Part shown: one piece after another, positions 22,325 to 30,961 of the stretch | How the letters are laid out: every line of letters begins with the position of its first letter | Numbering within the stretch: position 1 is the first letter of the stretch | Assembly (NCBI RefSeq): GCF_008329905.1 | Contig: NZ_CP032155.1 | Coordinates: 6,014,001-6,078,000 of the forward strand | Direction of reading: 5' to 3' | Origin: Mycobacterium sp. ELW1 | Lineage (GTDB): Bacteria; Actinomycetota; Actinomycetes; Mycobacteriales; Mycobacteriaceae | DNA: 64,000 bases | Made by a program: the position numbers and the translations under genes | The notes under the pieces: generated by a model | Databases searched by the model: none | Told to the model about the DNA's origin: nothing | The model's input: the letters and a program-made list of their open reading frames with translations, nothing else

Positions 22325-23464
22325 TTATGGCGCGGTGCCCCATTGGCTGGCGGGTGGGGCGCTGAGCGCCTCGAACCAGGCGAAGTGATAGTTGGCGGAG
22401 ACCTCGTCGCCGAGGGCGATCGCTTCGGTCGCAGCCAACAACAGGCAGTTGCTCAGCAGGGCGGCGTCGACGTCGGGATACTGGGCCATCAGTTGATAGC
22501 GCGCGGTGTCGGAATGCACTCGCAGGACGTCGACCTCGGCGTCGAGCACGCCGGTGCGGGCCGCGCCGGCCTTCGCCAGGGTGTGCACCATCCGGGGCAA
22601 GCCGTCCCGCCAGTGGGTGGCCTCGACCAGCTTCCAGCCGAGGTCGTCGACGCGCGGCAGTTCGCGGGCTTCGAGCGAGGTCGCCGCATCGGTGCGCCCG
22701 GCACCGAACGGGTCACCGGGGTGATAGACCGCGGATCGGACGACGTCACCGAGGAGTTCGCCGACCCGTCCGCGGCGCCTGGCCGGCGGCAGCAGGCCGA
22801 CACCGGCGGGCACTGCAATGCCCGATGGGATCCAGCCGTGCGCGAGATCGGTCACCAGCACAGTGGTGCCGTCCGCGCGCTCCCCGGCCGCCCAGCGCAA
22901 CCCCGGCTCCTGGCGGGCGACGAACTCGAGCACCGATTCCAGCTGACGATCACCGGGTACCGGCGCAGGGGGCGGTTCAGGCGTGGCCGGCGGTTCAGGT
23001 TCGGGAGCGGGGGCGATCTCGACGGGTTCGACCACAGGCGACGGGGCCACGTCCTCCTCGCGCACCTGCTCCGGTGTGATCTTCGGCATCGCCGGATCGG
23101 TATCGAAATCATCTTCGGCAGAACGCAATTGCCGAATCGTCGACTCGACGCGCTGCACCGCATAGGACCTGGCCGTCTCGATGATCCGGACTTCCTCGGC
23201 CCGCCGCGCGAAATCAGGGACATCGGCGTGACGCAGCGCGCACAACCGCTCGTTCGCCGAGTCCGCGATGCGCTGCAGGTCGTTCTTCAGGTGGGCGGCG
23301 ACGGCGGCGGTCGCGGGCGTGACCGTCTCCAGCTCCGCGGGCCACAGCCCCCCGATCACCCACGGCGTGGCGTCCGGCGGCGCGTCAAAGGTCGGCGCGG
23401 AGAGCGCTTGCCGCGTCGCCCTCTTCAGGCGCTGGCGCGCCGTGTTCCGACCGAAGATCGCCAC
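22325..23464 (-). CDS. ESX-associated hypothetical protein (DUF5631/DUF5632-like)
   Basis: A 379-residue protein beginning MAIFGRNTARQRLKRATRQA. Three parts are visible. The N-terminal helical region (about 1-120) includes TPWVIGGLWPAELETVTPATA and a likely coiled coil. A Pro/Glu-rich linker covers about 135-170. The compact C-terminal domain (about 175-379) includes DGTTVLVTDLAHGWIPSGI and DVLRVHSDTARYQLMAQYPDVD. From memory it resembles Rv3899c/Rv0963c-type proteins with DUF5632 and DUF5631, found beside ESX loci. No enzyme motif is recognised. It starts the leftward group DUF5631-like, EspL-like, eccA remnant. Confidence 0.65.
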   Translation of the reverse strand: MAIFGRNTARQRLKRATRQALSAPTFDAPPDATPWVIGGLWPAELETVTPATAAVAAHLKNDLQRIADSANERLCALRHADVPDFARRAEEVRIIETARSYAVQRVESTIRQLRSAEDDFDTDPAMPKITPEQVREEDVAPSPVVEPVEIAPAPEPEPPATPEPPPAPVPGDRQLESVLEFVARQEPGLRWAAGERADGTTVLVTDLAHGWIPSGIAVPAGVGLLPPARRRGRVGELLGDVVRSAVYHPGDPFGAGRTDAATSLEARELPRVDDLGWKLVEATHWRDGLPRMVHTLAKAGAARTGVLDAEVDVLRVHSDTARYQLMAQYPDVDAALLSNCLLLAATEAIALGDEVSANYHFAWFEALSAPPASQWGTAP

Positions 23465-23527
23465 TTGGAGGAGCCTACCGTCGATCCGTGCACTGTCAGT
23501 TCGGCAGTGGACCGTTCACCAGGCCGT

Positions 23528-24655
23528 TCAGGTCAGCGGGTCGTTCCGCCGGACCCCTTTGTAGATGCCGCGGCGCACGATCCACGGCATCAGCACCCGG
23601 TCGATCGACCAGGCCGGGAATCGGTAGGCGGTCCCGTTGGGAGCGAACACTTCCAGCCCGTCCGCCTGGATCCCCACGATCGAACCCCACCGGCGCCGGG
23701 GCGCGCGGTATCTCTTCAACGGACGGTCGGCCAGGGTCGCGCGAATGTTGTGCGCCAGCAGCGAGTCGGCCCGCGCCCGCGCTGATGCCCGCAGCGGATC
23801 GGTGGCGGCCACGTCTCCGATCGCGAAGACGTGGTGGTGACCGCACAGCTGCAACTCCGGGGTGACTTTGACGAAGCCCTGCTCGTCGAGCAGCTCCGCC
23901 GGCAGCCACTCGGTGTTGGGCTTGACCCGTCCGATCGCCCACAGCACCGCGTCGGCCTTCGACTCCGGCTGGCCGGTGCTCCACTGCACCGCGCCATCGG
24001 TGATCTCGTCACCGTCGAACCCGTCGGGCAGCACCGCTCGGTGCCCGGGATGCACGCCGACGCCCAAACCGATCAGCTTGTCGTGCAACCGCTCCCACGC
24101 CCGGTGGTGATGCTCGGTGAGTGCACGCTCACCCGGGAAGTACAGATCCACCGTCTTGCCCGGCCATGCCGTGGCGACGTTGGCGGCCGCACTGACCGCA
24201 GCGGCACCACCCCCGATGATCATCACCGACTCGGCGGCAGCCAGCCGCTCGTGGGTGGCGGTCAGATCGGCGGCGATCTCGGCGGGGGTCTGCAGCGTGG
24301 GTTGGCGCCAGAAGCCGTTGCGCACTCCGGTCGAAATCACCAGCACGTCATAGGTTTCGGTGACCGGCGAGCCGTCGGGCGCGGTCCCCAGCACGGTGCG
24401 GTTCTCCAGATCCAGGCCGGTGAGCGTCGCCTGCACGGTGCGCACCGAGTCCAGGCCCCGGTACTTGTCGAACGGGATCCAGTTGTCGCGGGCCCAGTCC
24501 TTCGGCCGGGCCAGCCGCAGCCCGAGCTCCTGACCGCTGACCAGGGCCGGCTTGACCGAGATGCCGACGACGTCGGCGTGCCGGGCCAGCTTGATCGCGG
24601 TGAGCAGTCCGCTGTCGCCCAAGCCGGCGATCACGACGCGGGGCTTGCGGCTCAT
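23528..24655 (-). CDS. FAD-dependent pyridine nucleotide-disulfide-type oxidoreductase
   Basis: A 375-residue two-dinucleotide-fold flavoprotein. The N-terminal FAD motif is VIAGLGDSGLL (GxGxxG), the NAD(P)H motif is IIGGGAAAVSAAA (about residues 150-162), and the second FAD motif is VFAIGDVAA. It resembles the AIF/NDH-2-like branch of single-subunit NADH oxidoreductases and lacks redox-active CxxxxC cysteines. The ATG at 24655 overlaps the stop of the DUF1295 gene by 4 bp (ATGA), so both form one operon. With a KstR-like operator upstream, a role in redox steps of sterol or lipid breakdown is possible, but no substrate can be assigned. Confidence 0.85.
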   Translation of the reverse strand: MSRKPRVVIAGLGDSGLLTAIKLARHADVVGISVKPALVSGQELGLRLARPKDWARDNWIPFDKYRGLDSVRTVQATLTGLDLENRTVLGTAPDGSPVTETYDVLVISTGVRNGFWRQPTLQTPAEIAADLTATHERLAAAESVMIIGGGAAAVSAAANVATAWPGKTVDLYFPGERALTEHHHRAWERLHDKLIGLGVGVHPGHRAVLPDGFDGDEITDGAVQWSTGQPESKADAVLWAIGRVKPNTEWLPAELLDEQGFVKVTPELQLCGHHHVFAIGDVAATDPLRASARARADSLLAHNIRATLADRPLKRYRAPRRRWGSIVGIQADGLEVFAPNGTAYRFPAWSIDRVLMPWIVRRGIYKGVRRNDPLT

Positions 24656-25545
24656 ACTGCGGCCTTTCGGGGCGGGCGGGGAATCAGCATGGGCACTCGG
24701 TCGATGACGTCCTGGTACTGCGGGCGGCGGGCCAGGCTGCGCTTCTCCATCATCGGGATGCTGGCACCGAGGAACATCGCGACCATCGCCACCACCCCGA
24801 CGAACAGCCACCAGGCGTCGGCGGGCGCGGCGGCGACGCCGAACAACGCCATGGCCAACCAGAAGCCGATCTCGCCGAGATAATTCGGGTGCCTCGACCA
24901 GGCCCACAACCCGCGGTCCATCACCGCGCCGGGTTTCTTGTCACGGACGAAGCGGTGCATCTGGGTGTCGGCCGCCAGCTCGAGAGTCACCGCGCCGATG
25001 CCCACCGCGAACGCGATCCAGCTCAGCCAGACCAGGCCGTCGCCGGGTCGGGTCACCGCGACGTAGACCGGCAGCATGCCCAGGAACACCTGCACGGTCG
25101 GGATCAGGTGGATGCCGAACAGGTCGGCCAGGAATTCCCACCGCCCCGCGGCGGCGCGCAGCTGCGGGTATCGCCAGTCCTCGTGGTGCAGGCCGGGGAA
25201 GCTGTACACCCAGTTCCCGGTCAAGCGGACCGCCCAGTACATGACGACGATCGCGACCAGCCAGCACCGCACCGAATCCAGGCCGAGCGGCCCGGCGGCC
25301 CACCAGTAGATCAGCAGCAGCGGCGGGATCACGCTCCAGAACGCGTCGTAGAAGCTGGAGTTGCGATACGCCCGACTGAAGACGAACACCACCAGGGTGG
25401 CGATGACGTCGGCGATGAAGGCGTCTAGCCACAACCGCCCAGTCGCTGACGGGCCATACAACAGCCAGCCCGCGCCGGCCGCGACCGCGACGACGTAGGC
25501 CGCAGTGACCAATCCGAGCGATTTCGCCTTGCTTCGGTCTACCAT
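24652..25545 (-). CDS. DUF1295 integral membrane protein, steroid 5-alpha-reductase/ICMT-like
   Basis: A 297-residue polytopic membrane protein with about seven helices, started at MVDRSKAKSLG; a further upstream ATG at 25578 would lie across the operator. The C-terminal half carries the DUF1295/3-oxo-5-alpha-steroid 4-dehydrogenase signature: DRGLWAWSRHPNYLGEIGFW (about residues 220-239) and a closing IPMMEKRSLARRPQYQ. Family members reduce steroid double bonds or methylate isoprenylcysteine with SAM or NADPH. A sterol role is attractive because the divergent fadE pair shares a KstR-type operator, but activity is inferred only. Confidence 0.82.
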   Translation of the reverse strand: MVDRSKAKSLGLVTAAYVVAVAAGAGWLLYGPSATGRLWLDAFIADVIATLVVFVFSRAYRNSSFYDAFWSVIPPLLLIYWWAAGPLGLDSVRCWLVAIVVMYWAVRLTGNWVYSFPGLHHEDWRYPQLRAAAGRWEFLADLFGIHLIPTVQVFLGMLPVYVAVTRPGDGLVWLSWIAFAVGIGAVTLELAADTQMHRFVRDKKPGAVMDRGLWAWSRHPNYLGEIGFWLAMALFGVAAAPADAWWLFVGVVAMVAMFLGASIPMMEKRSLARRPQYQDVIDRVPMLIPRPPRKAAV

Positions 25546-25570
25546 TTCCAGCCTCCTACCGCGGCCGAAC

Positions 25571-25584
25571 TGTAACACGTTCTA
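25571..25584. promoter_or_regulatory. KstR-type operator
   Basis: TGTAACACGTTCTA fits the published KstR consensus TnnAACnnGTTnnA at all eight defined positions. It lies in the divergent promoter region between the DUF1295 gene (start 25545) and the first fadE (start 25674), where KstR, the TetR repressor of cholesterol catabolism, would control both directions. Confidence 0.7.
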
Positions 25585-25673
25585 GTTACTTACCGACTGA
25601 GCGATCTCAGGTCCAGACCCAAAACTTGACACCTGCCAACAACGGCCGCCATGGGGTTCCTTATCGTGTCGGA

Positions 25674-26870
25674 ATGAGCACCGTCGCTGATGCCGACCGG
25701 GTCGAAGACCTGGCCCGGCGGGTCGTGGCAGACCACGACCCGAAGAAAGTCCCGATTCCGGAATTCCTCGGCGCCTGTTACGACGCCGGCCTGTCCTGGG
25801 TGCACTTCCCTGAAGGTCTCGGTGGGCTCGGCCTGTCGCGCGGCCTGCAGGCAGTCGCCGACCGGATCCTGCAGGGCGCCGGCGGCCCGGTGCCGCTGGG
25901 CCTCAACCCCATGGGCTACGGCATGGCCGCGCCGACCGTGCGCGAACACGCCCAGTCCGACGAACTCAAGAAGGCGCTGCTGCGGCCGCTGGCCACCACC
26001 GAAGACATCTGGTGCCAGCTGTTCTCCGAGCCGGGCGCGGGCTCGGACCTGGCCGGCCTGGCCACCACCGCGGTGCCCGACGGCGACGAGTGGGTGATCA
26101 ACGGCCAGAAGGTGTGGACCAGTCTGGCGCACCGCGCCCGGTGGGGTCTGCTGCTGGCCCGGACCAATCCCGACATCGCCAAGCACAAGGGCCTGACCTA
26201 TTTCGTGCTCGACATGCACGCCCCCGGCGTGGAGACCCGTCCGCTGCGCCAGATGACCGGGCAGGCGGAATTCAACGAGGTCTACATGACCGACGCCCGC
26301 ATCCCCGACAGCCACCGCCTCGGCGCCGTCGGCAACGGCTGGAACGTCGCGATGACCACCCTGATGAACGAGCGCAGCGCACTGGGCGCCAGCGGCAGCC
26401 GCCGGGGCAGCGGCACCATCAAGGAGGCCACCACACTGTGGGCCTCACGCCCCGACCTGCATACCCCGGTACTCCGAGACCGGTTGTCGCAGTTGTGGTT
26501 ACGGTCCGAGGCTCAGCGGCTGACCTCCGAGCGCTCCCGCGCCTCGGCCACCGCCGGCGGCCCGGGCCCGGAGGCTTCGGTCGGTAAGCTGGTGGGCGCG
26601 TTGCTCAATCAGCACATCTACGAATGGTGCATGGATCTGCTTGGGCCCGAAGGCATTCTGTACGACCGTTACGCGTTGGCCGACGACGCCGGCGACGCGG
26701 GCGACTGGCGCGGGCCGATCCAGCAGCGCTTCCTGCGCAGCCGCGCCAACACCATCGAGGGCGGCACCACCGAGGTGATGCGCAACATCCTCGGCGAGCG
26801 GGTCCTGGGCCTGCCCGGTGATCTGCGTGCCGACGCCGGCATGCCCTGGAAGGAGATCCCCCGTGGCTGA
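25674..26870 (+). CDS. Acyl-CoA dehydrogenase (FadE), first subunit
   Basis: A 398-residue flavoprotein of the acyl-CoA dehydrogenase fold. Features include the FAD-contacting LFSEPGAGSDLAGLAT (about residues 119-134), VINGQKVWTSLAHRARWGLLLART, and a C-terminal RSRANTIEGGTTEVMRNIL typical of the isoprenoid/steroid FadE branch. The gene overlaps the next fadE by 8 bp. In actinobacterial sterol breakdown, adjacent fadE genes encode alpha2beta2 heterotetramers (ChsE type). This pair has the same arrangement and lies beside a KstR-like operator. ATG 25674 was chosen because it begins the conserved N-terminal helix. Confidence 0.92.
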   Translation: MSTVADADRVEDLARRVVADHDPKKVPIPEFLGACYDAGLSWVHFPEGLGGLGLSRGLQAVADRILQGAGGPVPLGLNPMGYGMAAPTVREHAQSDELKKALLRPLATTEDIWCQLFSEPGAGSDLAGLATTAVPDGDEWVINGQKVWTSLAHRARWGLLLARTNPDIAKHKGLTYFVLDMHAPGVETRPLRQMTGQAEFNEVYMTDARIPDSHRLGAVGNGWNVAMTTLMNERSALGASGSRRGSGTIKEATTLWASRPDLHTPVLRDRLSQLWLRSEAQRLTSERSRASATAGGPGPEASVGKLVGALLNQHIYEWCMDLLGPEGILYDRYALADDAGDAGDWRGPIQQRFLRSRANTIEGGTTEVMRNILGERVLGLPGDLRADAGMPWKEIPRG

Positions 26871-28044
26871 GAAGCTTGCGGATCAGACCGCACGAGGCGC
26901 TGAGTTCCAATTCACCGAGGAGCAGCAGCAGCTGCGCGCCGCGGTGCGCAAGTTCTGCGCAGACAACTTCGACGAGTCGACCGTGCGCCGGTTGATGGAG
27001 TCCGAGGTGCCCTTCGACGCCAAGGTGTGGAACCGTCTGGGGGCCGAGCTCGGCGTGCTCGGGCTCTCGGTTCCCGAGGACGACGGCGGTGTCGGCGGCT
27101 CGCTGGTCGATCAGGCCGTCGCGGTCGAGGAATTCGGCGCGACGCTGGCCTGCGGGCCGCTGTTCGGCACTGTTTACCTCGCCGTCCCCGCGCTGGTCGC
27201 CAGTTCGGCCGGCCCGGCGCGTGACGAACTGCTGGCCACGTTGGTGGAGGGCACCGCCACCGCGGCCTTCGCCGTCGCCGACAGGGCAGGCGCGTTCGAT
27301 CTCGCCGCGGTGACCGTTGACGCCGCCGGTGACACCGTCTCCGGCACCGTCAAACGCGTTGTCGACGGTGCCGCTGCCGACGTAATCCTGGTCGCGGCAA
27401 CGGGTCCCGACGGGGTGGGGCTCTACGCGGTGGAGGCCCAAGACGTTCAGCGCACGGCGCTGTCGACCCTGGATCTGACCCGCCCGCAGGCCAACATCAC
27501 CTTCTCCGATTCCCCCGCCCGGCTGCTGGCCGGCCCGGAGGACGCCGAACGGGTGATCACTCACGCACTGCAGGTGGGTTCGGCGCTGCTGGCGGTCGAG
27601 CAGGTCGGCGCCGCACAGCACCTGCTGGATCTGTCGGTCGAGTACGCCAAGTCCCGCCTGCAGTTCGGCCGCCAGATCGGCTCGTTCCAGGCGATCAAGC
27701 ACAAGCTGGCCGACATGCTCGTCGACGTCGAACATGCCCGCTCGGCGGCCTACCACGCGGTGTGGGCGTTGACCGACGGCTCCGACGATCCGGCACTGGC
27801 GACCAGCATCGCTGCGGCCGCGGCCTCGGCCGCGCTCAGCCGTGTCGCCGCCGACACCATCCAGGTGCACGGCGGCATCGGCTTCACCTGGGAACACCAG
27901 GCGCACTTGTACTTCAAGCGCGCAGCCACCGATGCCGCGCTGCTCGGCACTGCCGAACAGCACCGGGCCAGGATCGCCGACATCGTGCTGGACGAGGCCA
28001 GTGCCGAGGACGCCACCCGGGTGGCCGACGGGCTGCCTGTCTGA
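26863..28044 (+). CDS. Acyl-CoA dehydrogenase (FadE), second subunit
   Basis: A 393-residue acyl-CoA dehydrogenase family protein starting at GTG 26863 inside the end of the first fadE. It has QFTEEQQQLRAAVRKFCADNF at the N-terminus and PEDDGGVGGS. The second half keeps YAKSRLQFGRQIGSFQAIKHKLADM (about residues 264-288) and QVHGGIGFTWEHQAHLYFKRA. The middle domain is more divergent than in the first subunit, with no clear SEPxAGSD segment. This is the pattern of the structurally paired subunit in ChsE-like heterotetramers. A strong terminator follows at 28059. Confidence 0.9.
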   Translation: MAEKLADQTARGAEFQFTEEQQQLRAAVRKFCADNFDESTVRRLMESEVPFDAKVWNRLGAELGVLGLSVPEDDGGVGGSLVDQAVAVEEFGATLACGPLFGTVYLAVPALVASSAGPARDELLATLVEGTATAAFAVADRAGAFDLAAVTVDAAGDTVSGTVKRVVDGAAADVILVAATGPDGVGLYAVEAQDVQRTALSTLDLTRPQANITFSDSPARLLAGPEDAERVITHALQVGSALLAVEQVGAAQHLLDLSVEYAKSRLQFGRQIGSFQAIKHKLADMLVDVEHARSAAYHAVWALTDGSDDPALATSIAAAAASAALSRVAADTIQVHGGIGFTWEHQAHLYFKRAATDAALLGTAEQHRARIADIVLDEASAEDATRVADGLPV

Positions 28045-28058
28045 GGCGTAGACACGAA

Positions 28059-28101
28059 AGTTCGGGTGCGAGAAGTGCTGAGGACTTCTCGCACCCGAAC
28101 T
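28059..28101. terminator. Strong hairpin terminator between fadE pair and His-rich gene
   Basis: Perfect 18-bp inverted arms (28059-28076 and 28084-28101) with a 7-nt loop sit 14 bp past the fadE stop and 23 bp past the stop of the leftward small gene. Transcription of both strands could end here. The following T run is short (TGTTT). Confidence 0.75.
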
Positions 28102-28124
28102 GTTTCCGTGGTGCGCCCGGCTCG

Positions 28125-28367
28125 TCAGCTGCGATGGCGATTCCACTGGTGATGGTGATGGATCGAGGTCCCCGGCTGGGGCTGATTGGTCTGGTGCGGG
28201 AACGCCGGGTGCGGCGCCGGGTGGCTCATGTTGGGGCCGCCTGCGTCCGCGACGCTCTCAGGTGCGGCTCCCAGGGCGACCAGCGCGGAGCCGGTGGCCA
28301 AGATCGCGCCTGCGGCGATGCGCTTGAACCAGATCGTGGTCGAGGTGGTGGTGGTCGTGATGGTCAT
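28125..28367 (-). CDS. Small His-rich exported protein, paralogue A
   Basis: An 80-residue protein starting MTITTTTTSTTIWFKRIAAG. A basic-hydrophobic signal peptide (AAGAILATGSALVALGA) leads to a probable cut near SVADA-GG. The mature part of about 40 residues is full of His, Pro and Gln (SHPAPHPAFPHQ) and ends HHHHQWNRHRS. A second copy of this design lies at 33638-33886, with the same HHHHQWN ending and a shared upstream element. Metal binding outside the membrane is plausible from the histidines but unproven. No named family is recognised. Confidence 0.72.
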   Translation of the reverse strand: MTITTTTTSTTIWFKRIAAGAILATGSALVALGAAPESVADAGGPNMSHPAPHPAFPHQTNQPQPGTSIHHHHQWNRHRS

Positions 28368-28436
28368 GTCGTGCTCGTTCTGTTCGTGCTTCACCCGGTT
28401 TGCCGGGTAAGACAAGAATCGCGCATGACAACCCCA

Positions 28437-28497
28437 CTGTCTGTCGGGTGACCAGGCCACAGCAGGGGTGAAACCGGTGTCCACCGATCAGGGGACA
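28437..28497. promoter_or_regulatory. Upstream element shared with the second His-rich gene (copy A)
   Basis: CTGTCTGTCGGG (28437-28448) is followed 41 nt start-to-start by TGTCC-N10-GGACA (28478-28497; central CCGATCAG). The same two blocks occur in the same order, with 40-nt spacing, at 33974-34033. Both copies lie about 110-130 bp before the His-rich gene starts, suggesting a common regulator. Confidence 0.5.
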
Positions 28498-28504
28498 ACA
28501 CGTC

Positions 28505-29659
28505 TCAGGGCGTATTGCGCTCGGCAAAGTGAGCTTGCCGCTCGGCCATCGCCGCCGCTCGCTGGGCTGGCGTCAGCCGCCGCGACGGATCGAAATAACG
28601 GTCGATCTCATCGGTGCCGATCACGGTGACGCGGGGCGTGGCGGGCTGCTCCGATGCGCTCGCCCGCCACGTCACCACCCCGCCCCGATAGCCCCTGCCG
28701 TCGAGCCAGTTGGGTATCCCGAAGTCGCTGGTGGACAACAGGATCCGCACCCGCCCATCGGTGATCTCGGACTGGCCGAGGTTCAGACTGGTCTGCCGCG
28801 TCTCGATGTCGATCATCGCGCTCCAGCGGTCGGTCAGGCAGATGCCGACATATGGACTGCCGGTGGGGATCTCGTACTCGATCACCAAGGCCTGGTCATC
28901 GGTGAGCTCCCAGGCGATCGGGACGAACCACGCGCCGGCCATCGCCGAGGGCGGCTGCATCGGCGGTATCGCGAAGTTCTTCGGCAACGCCCCGAACACC
29001 CGCGCCGGAATGTCTTTGACCCACATGGTGAACAAGTCCCGCGAGGCGGCCAGGTGCGTGGTGAATGCCTCGATCGCGGTGCCCGCCGGCTGCGGTACCG
29101 CAGCGGGAATGTCGCCGAGGCACTCGATGCGAACAGTGCCCTTCCGTTGACAGCCCCAATCGCCGTAGGTCTGGTACGCGCAGAACGAATCGGCTCCGCG
29201 CGGCAGCTCGAACCAATTGGCGCCCTGCCGCTCTCGACTGAAATAGATCTCGAACGTCCCGTCGTCGGCGACGGCGAGGTCCTCGGCGAGCACTTTGACC
29301 GCGGCGCCTTGATCGTCCTTGCCGGTGTACACGCCGAACGTCGTCTGGGCCACTGATCCCAGCGTCCCGGACACCCGATAGTCATGAGCGTCGTCGATGC
29401 GTGCCGACAGGTACAGCGTGTCCGGGTTGGAATGGCCCCAATTCCACGGCGAATACTGGGTATTGATCAGCGTTGGCCGCACGGGGTCGCTGCTGAGCAG
29501 CAACCCCGAATACTGGATGTGACCCACCAGCCGCTCCAGCAGCGTGGCCGCCGACCCGTCATCGAGATCGCCGTCTGCGAGCGCGAGTTCGAGCAACTCG
29601 TTGTTGAGATCGGAGAACTCACGCCACGCGGTCCGGATCCGGTCAGTGTGGTCGGTCAC
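28505..29659 (-). CDS. DUF1214-domain protein
   Basis: A 384-residue soluble protein starting at GTG 29659, which overlaps the sulfotransferase stop (GTGA). The N-terminal region is helical. The C-terminal part contains the DUF1214-type segment with SNPDTLYLSARID, LPKNFAIPPMQP, AWFVPIAWELTDDQALVIEYEIPTG and ILSTSDFGIPNWLDGRGYRGG. DUF1214/DUF1254 proteins are common next to lipid-modifying genes in mycobacteria but have no agreed reaction. Coupled translation suggests it works on the same compound as the sulfotransferase upstream. No catalytic residues can be assigned. Confidence 0.75.
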   Translation of the reverse strand: MTDHTDRIRTAWREFSDLNNELLELALADGDLDDGSAATLLERLVGHIQYSGLLLSSDPVRPTLINTQYSPWNWGHSNPDTLYLSARIDDAHDYRVSGTLGSVAQTTFGVYTGKDDQGAAVKVLAEDLAVADDGTFEIYFSRERQGANWFELPRGADSFCAYQTYGDWGCQRKGTVRIECLGDIPAAVPQPAGTAIEAFTTHLAASRDLFTMWVKDIPARVFGALPKNFAIPPMQPPSAMAGAWFVPIAWELTDDQALVIEYEIPTGSPYVGICLTDRWSAMIDIETRQTSLNLGQSEITDGRVRILLSTSDFGIPNWLDGRGYRGGVVTWRASASEQPATPRVTVIGTDEIDRYFDPSRRLTPAQRAAAMAERQAHFAERNTP

Positions 29660-30921
29660 GATCGGGTGTCCTCGATTCCGTAGAAGTCGCGATAGAACTG
29701 CAACTGCGGCCACAATTCATCGATGTCGAGGCCGTAGTCGTCGGCGCGATAGACGTGCGGCTTTCGGTTGGCCATTCCACGTTCGTCGACGAAGCGGCTC
29801 ATCTTGGCCCGGTTGGACTCGGTGAGCTCGATTCCGAAGTGCTGGTAGATCTCGGTCACACACGACAGCGGATCGGTCACCATGCGCTGCATCGGGAAGT
29901 CGACGAACCGATCGGCGAGATGTTGGAACTGACGCCGTAATTCGACATTGCGCTCGAGCATTCTGGTGGTGCGCCAGCACATGAACCGGCCGTGGTCGTG
30001 CCAGTCGGGATCATCCTCGGTCATGTGAAAGACAGTGCCCGCCAGACTACATCCCGAGGCGACGATCTCGGTGGGTTCGCGATAGGTGGTGATGAAACGG
30101 GCGTCGGGGAACACCGCCAGAATGTTGTCGATGTTTTCCATGTGTGGCGGTGTCTTGAGCAGCCAGCTGGTCGCCGGGCGCAGGCCGCCGCTTTGCATGT
30201 ATTGCAGGAGCAGCTTTTCTTCCTCATACACCCAGCGCAGATCTTGCCGGGTCAGCCAGCGGGCGTAACCCTGGCAGTTGAACATGACGTGGAAGGTGTC
30301 GCTGTGAAAAGCGTAGGCGTGCAGCAGCGCACACTCCTGGGCTTCCCAAGCCCCAACCGGGTGCGCGGCGTCGAGGTTGGGTGCCAGCGCCATGATTCGG
30401 CGGATTTGCTTCTCGCTGGCGGCAATCCGCGGATCGTGGTCCATCGTCGCGGGGTCCAGCGGGGGGTGTAGCTCGTCGCACTCCCAGGTGAGCGGATAAC
30501 GAAAGCCGCTGTCCTGACTGAGCAGATGATGGGTGACGGTCGTCCCGGTGCGGGGTGCGCCGACGATGAAGATCGGGCGCTGAATTTTCTCCTCGCGAAT
30601 CTCGGGGTGTTGGCGTAGGTGCTCGGTGAGCAGCAGTCGCTGGCGCAGCAGGTTGGTCAGATGCGTGCCGGCCATCACCCGGCCGAGTCCGTTGAGCCGG
30701 TCTTCGCCTTCCAGCGACGCAATCAATTGTTCGAGGCCCGCCTCGAAGCGCGGGTCGCCGAAGTCGGTCAACCCGCCGGCTCCCCGGCTGGCCCGGCTCT
30801 TCAATGCATCTGCGCTCAAGGTCATCGGGTGCGTGCCGATGCGCCGCGCAGTCCGGTAGGCCAGATTCATCGCCCGGATCGGGACGGGTCTGGGTGGAGT
30901 CTCGATCGCGATACCGACCAC
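29656..30921 (-). CDS. Sulfotransferase family protein (Sulfotransfer_3 type)
   Basis: A 421-residue PAPS-dependent-type sulfotransferase. The 5'-phosphosulfate loop is FIVGAPRTGTT (about residues 118-128). The 3'-phosphate-binding region is LLKTPPHMENIDNILAVFPDARFITTYREP, where the Lys and the later Arg are typical ligands. Mycobacterial members sulfate lipids, but some cluster members act as plain acyl or lipid transferases. The gene is divergent from a tetR whose start codon lies inside a palindromic operator, so both are probably repressed by that TetR. Downstream DUF1214 is translationally coupled. A second ATG (MNLAYRTARRIG) 17 residues in is possible. Confidence 0.85.
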   Translation of the reverse strand: MVGIAIETPPRPVPIRAMNLAYRTARRIGTHPMTLSADALKSRASRGAGGLTDFGDPRFEAGLEQLIASLEGEDRLNGLGRVMAGTHLTNLLRQRLLLTEHLRQHPEIREEKIQRPIFIVGAPRTGTTVTHHLLSQDSGFRYPLTWECDELHPPLDPATMDHDPRIAASEKQIRRIMALAPNLDAAHPVGAWEAQECALLHAYAFHSDTFHVMFNCQGYARWLTRQDLRWVYEEEKLLLQYMQSGGLRPATSWLLKTPPHMENIDNILAVFPDARFITTYREPTEIVASGCSLAGTVFHMTEDDPDWHDHGRFMCWRTTRMLERNVELRRQFQHLADRFVDFPMQRMVTDPLSCVTEIYQHFGIELTESNRAKMSRFVDERGMANRKPHVYRADDYGLDIDELWPQLQFYRDFYGIEDTRS

Positions 30922-30961
30922 CTCCCGACACGGCGGGGCGGTGGCCCCGAACGACGGATTA

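Noticed and set aside
22343..23785. 480-codon rightward frame opposite the DUF5631-like gene
   Set aside because: Composition is Arg/Gly-rich shadow and the frame crosses into the FAD oxidoreductase gene; the leftward gene has a sound start and domain-like layout.
28084..28130. Possible small RNA in the hairpin downstream of the fadE pair
   Set aside because: A terminator between convergent genes explains the perfect stem; no promoter is seen.
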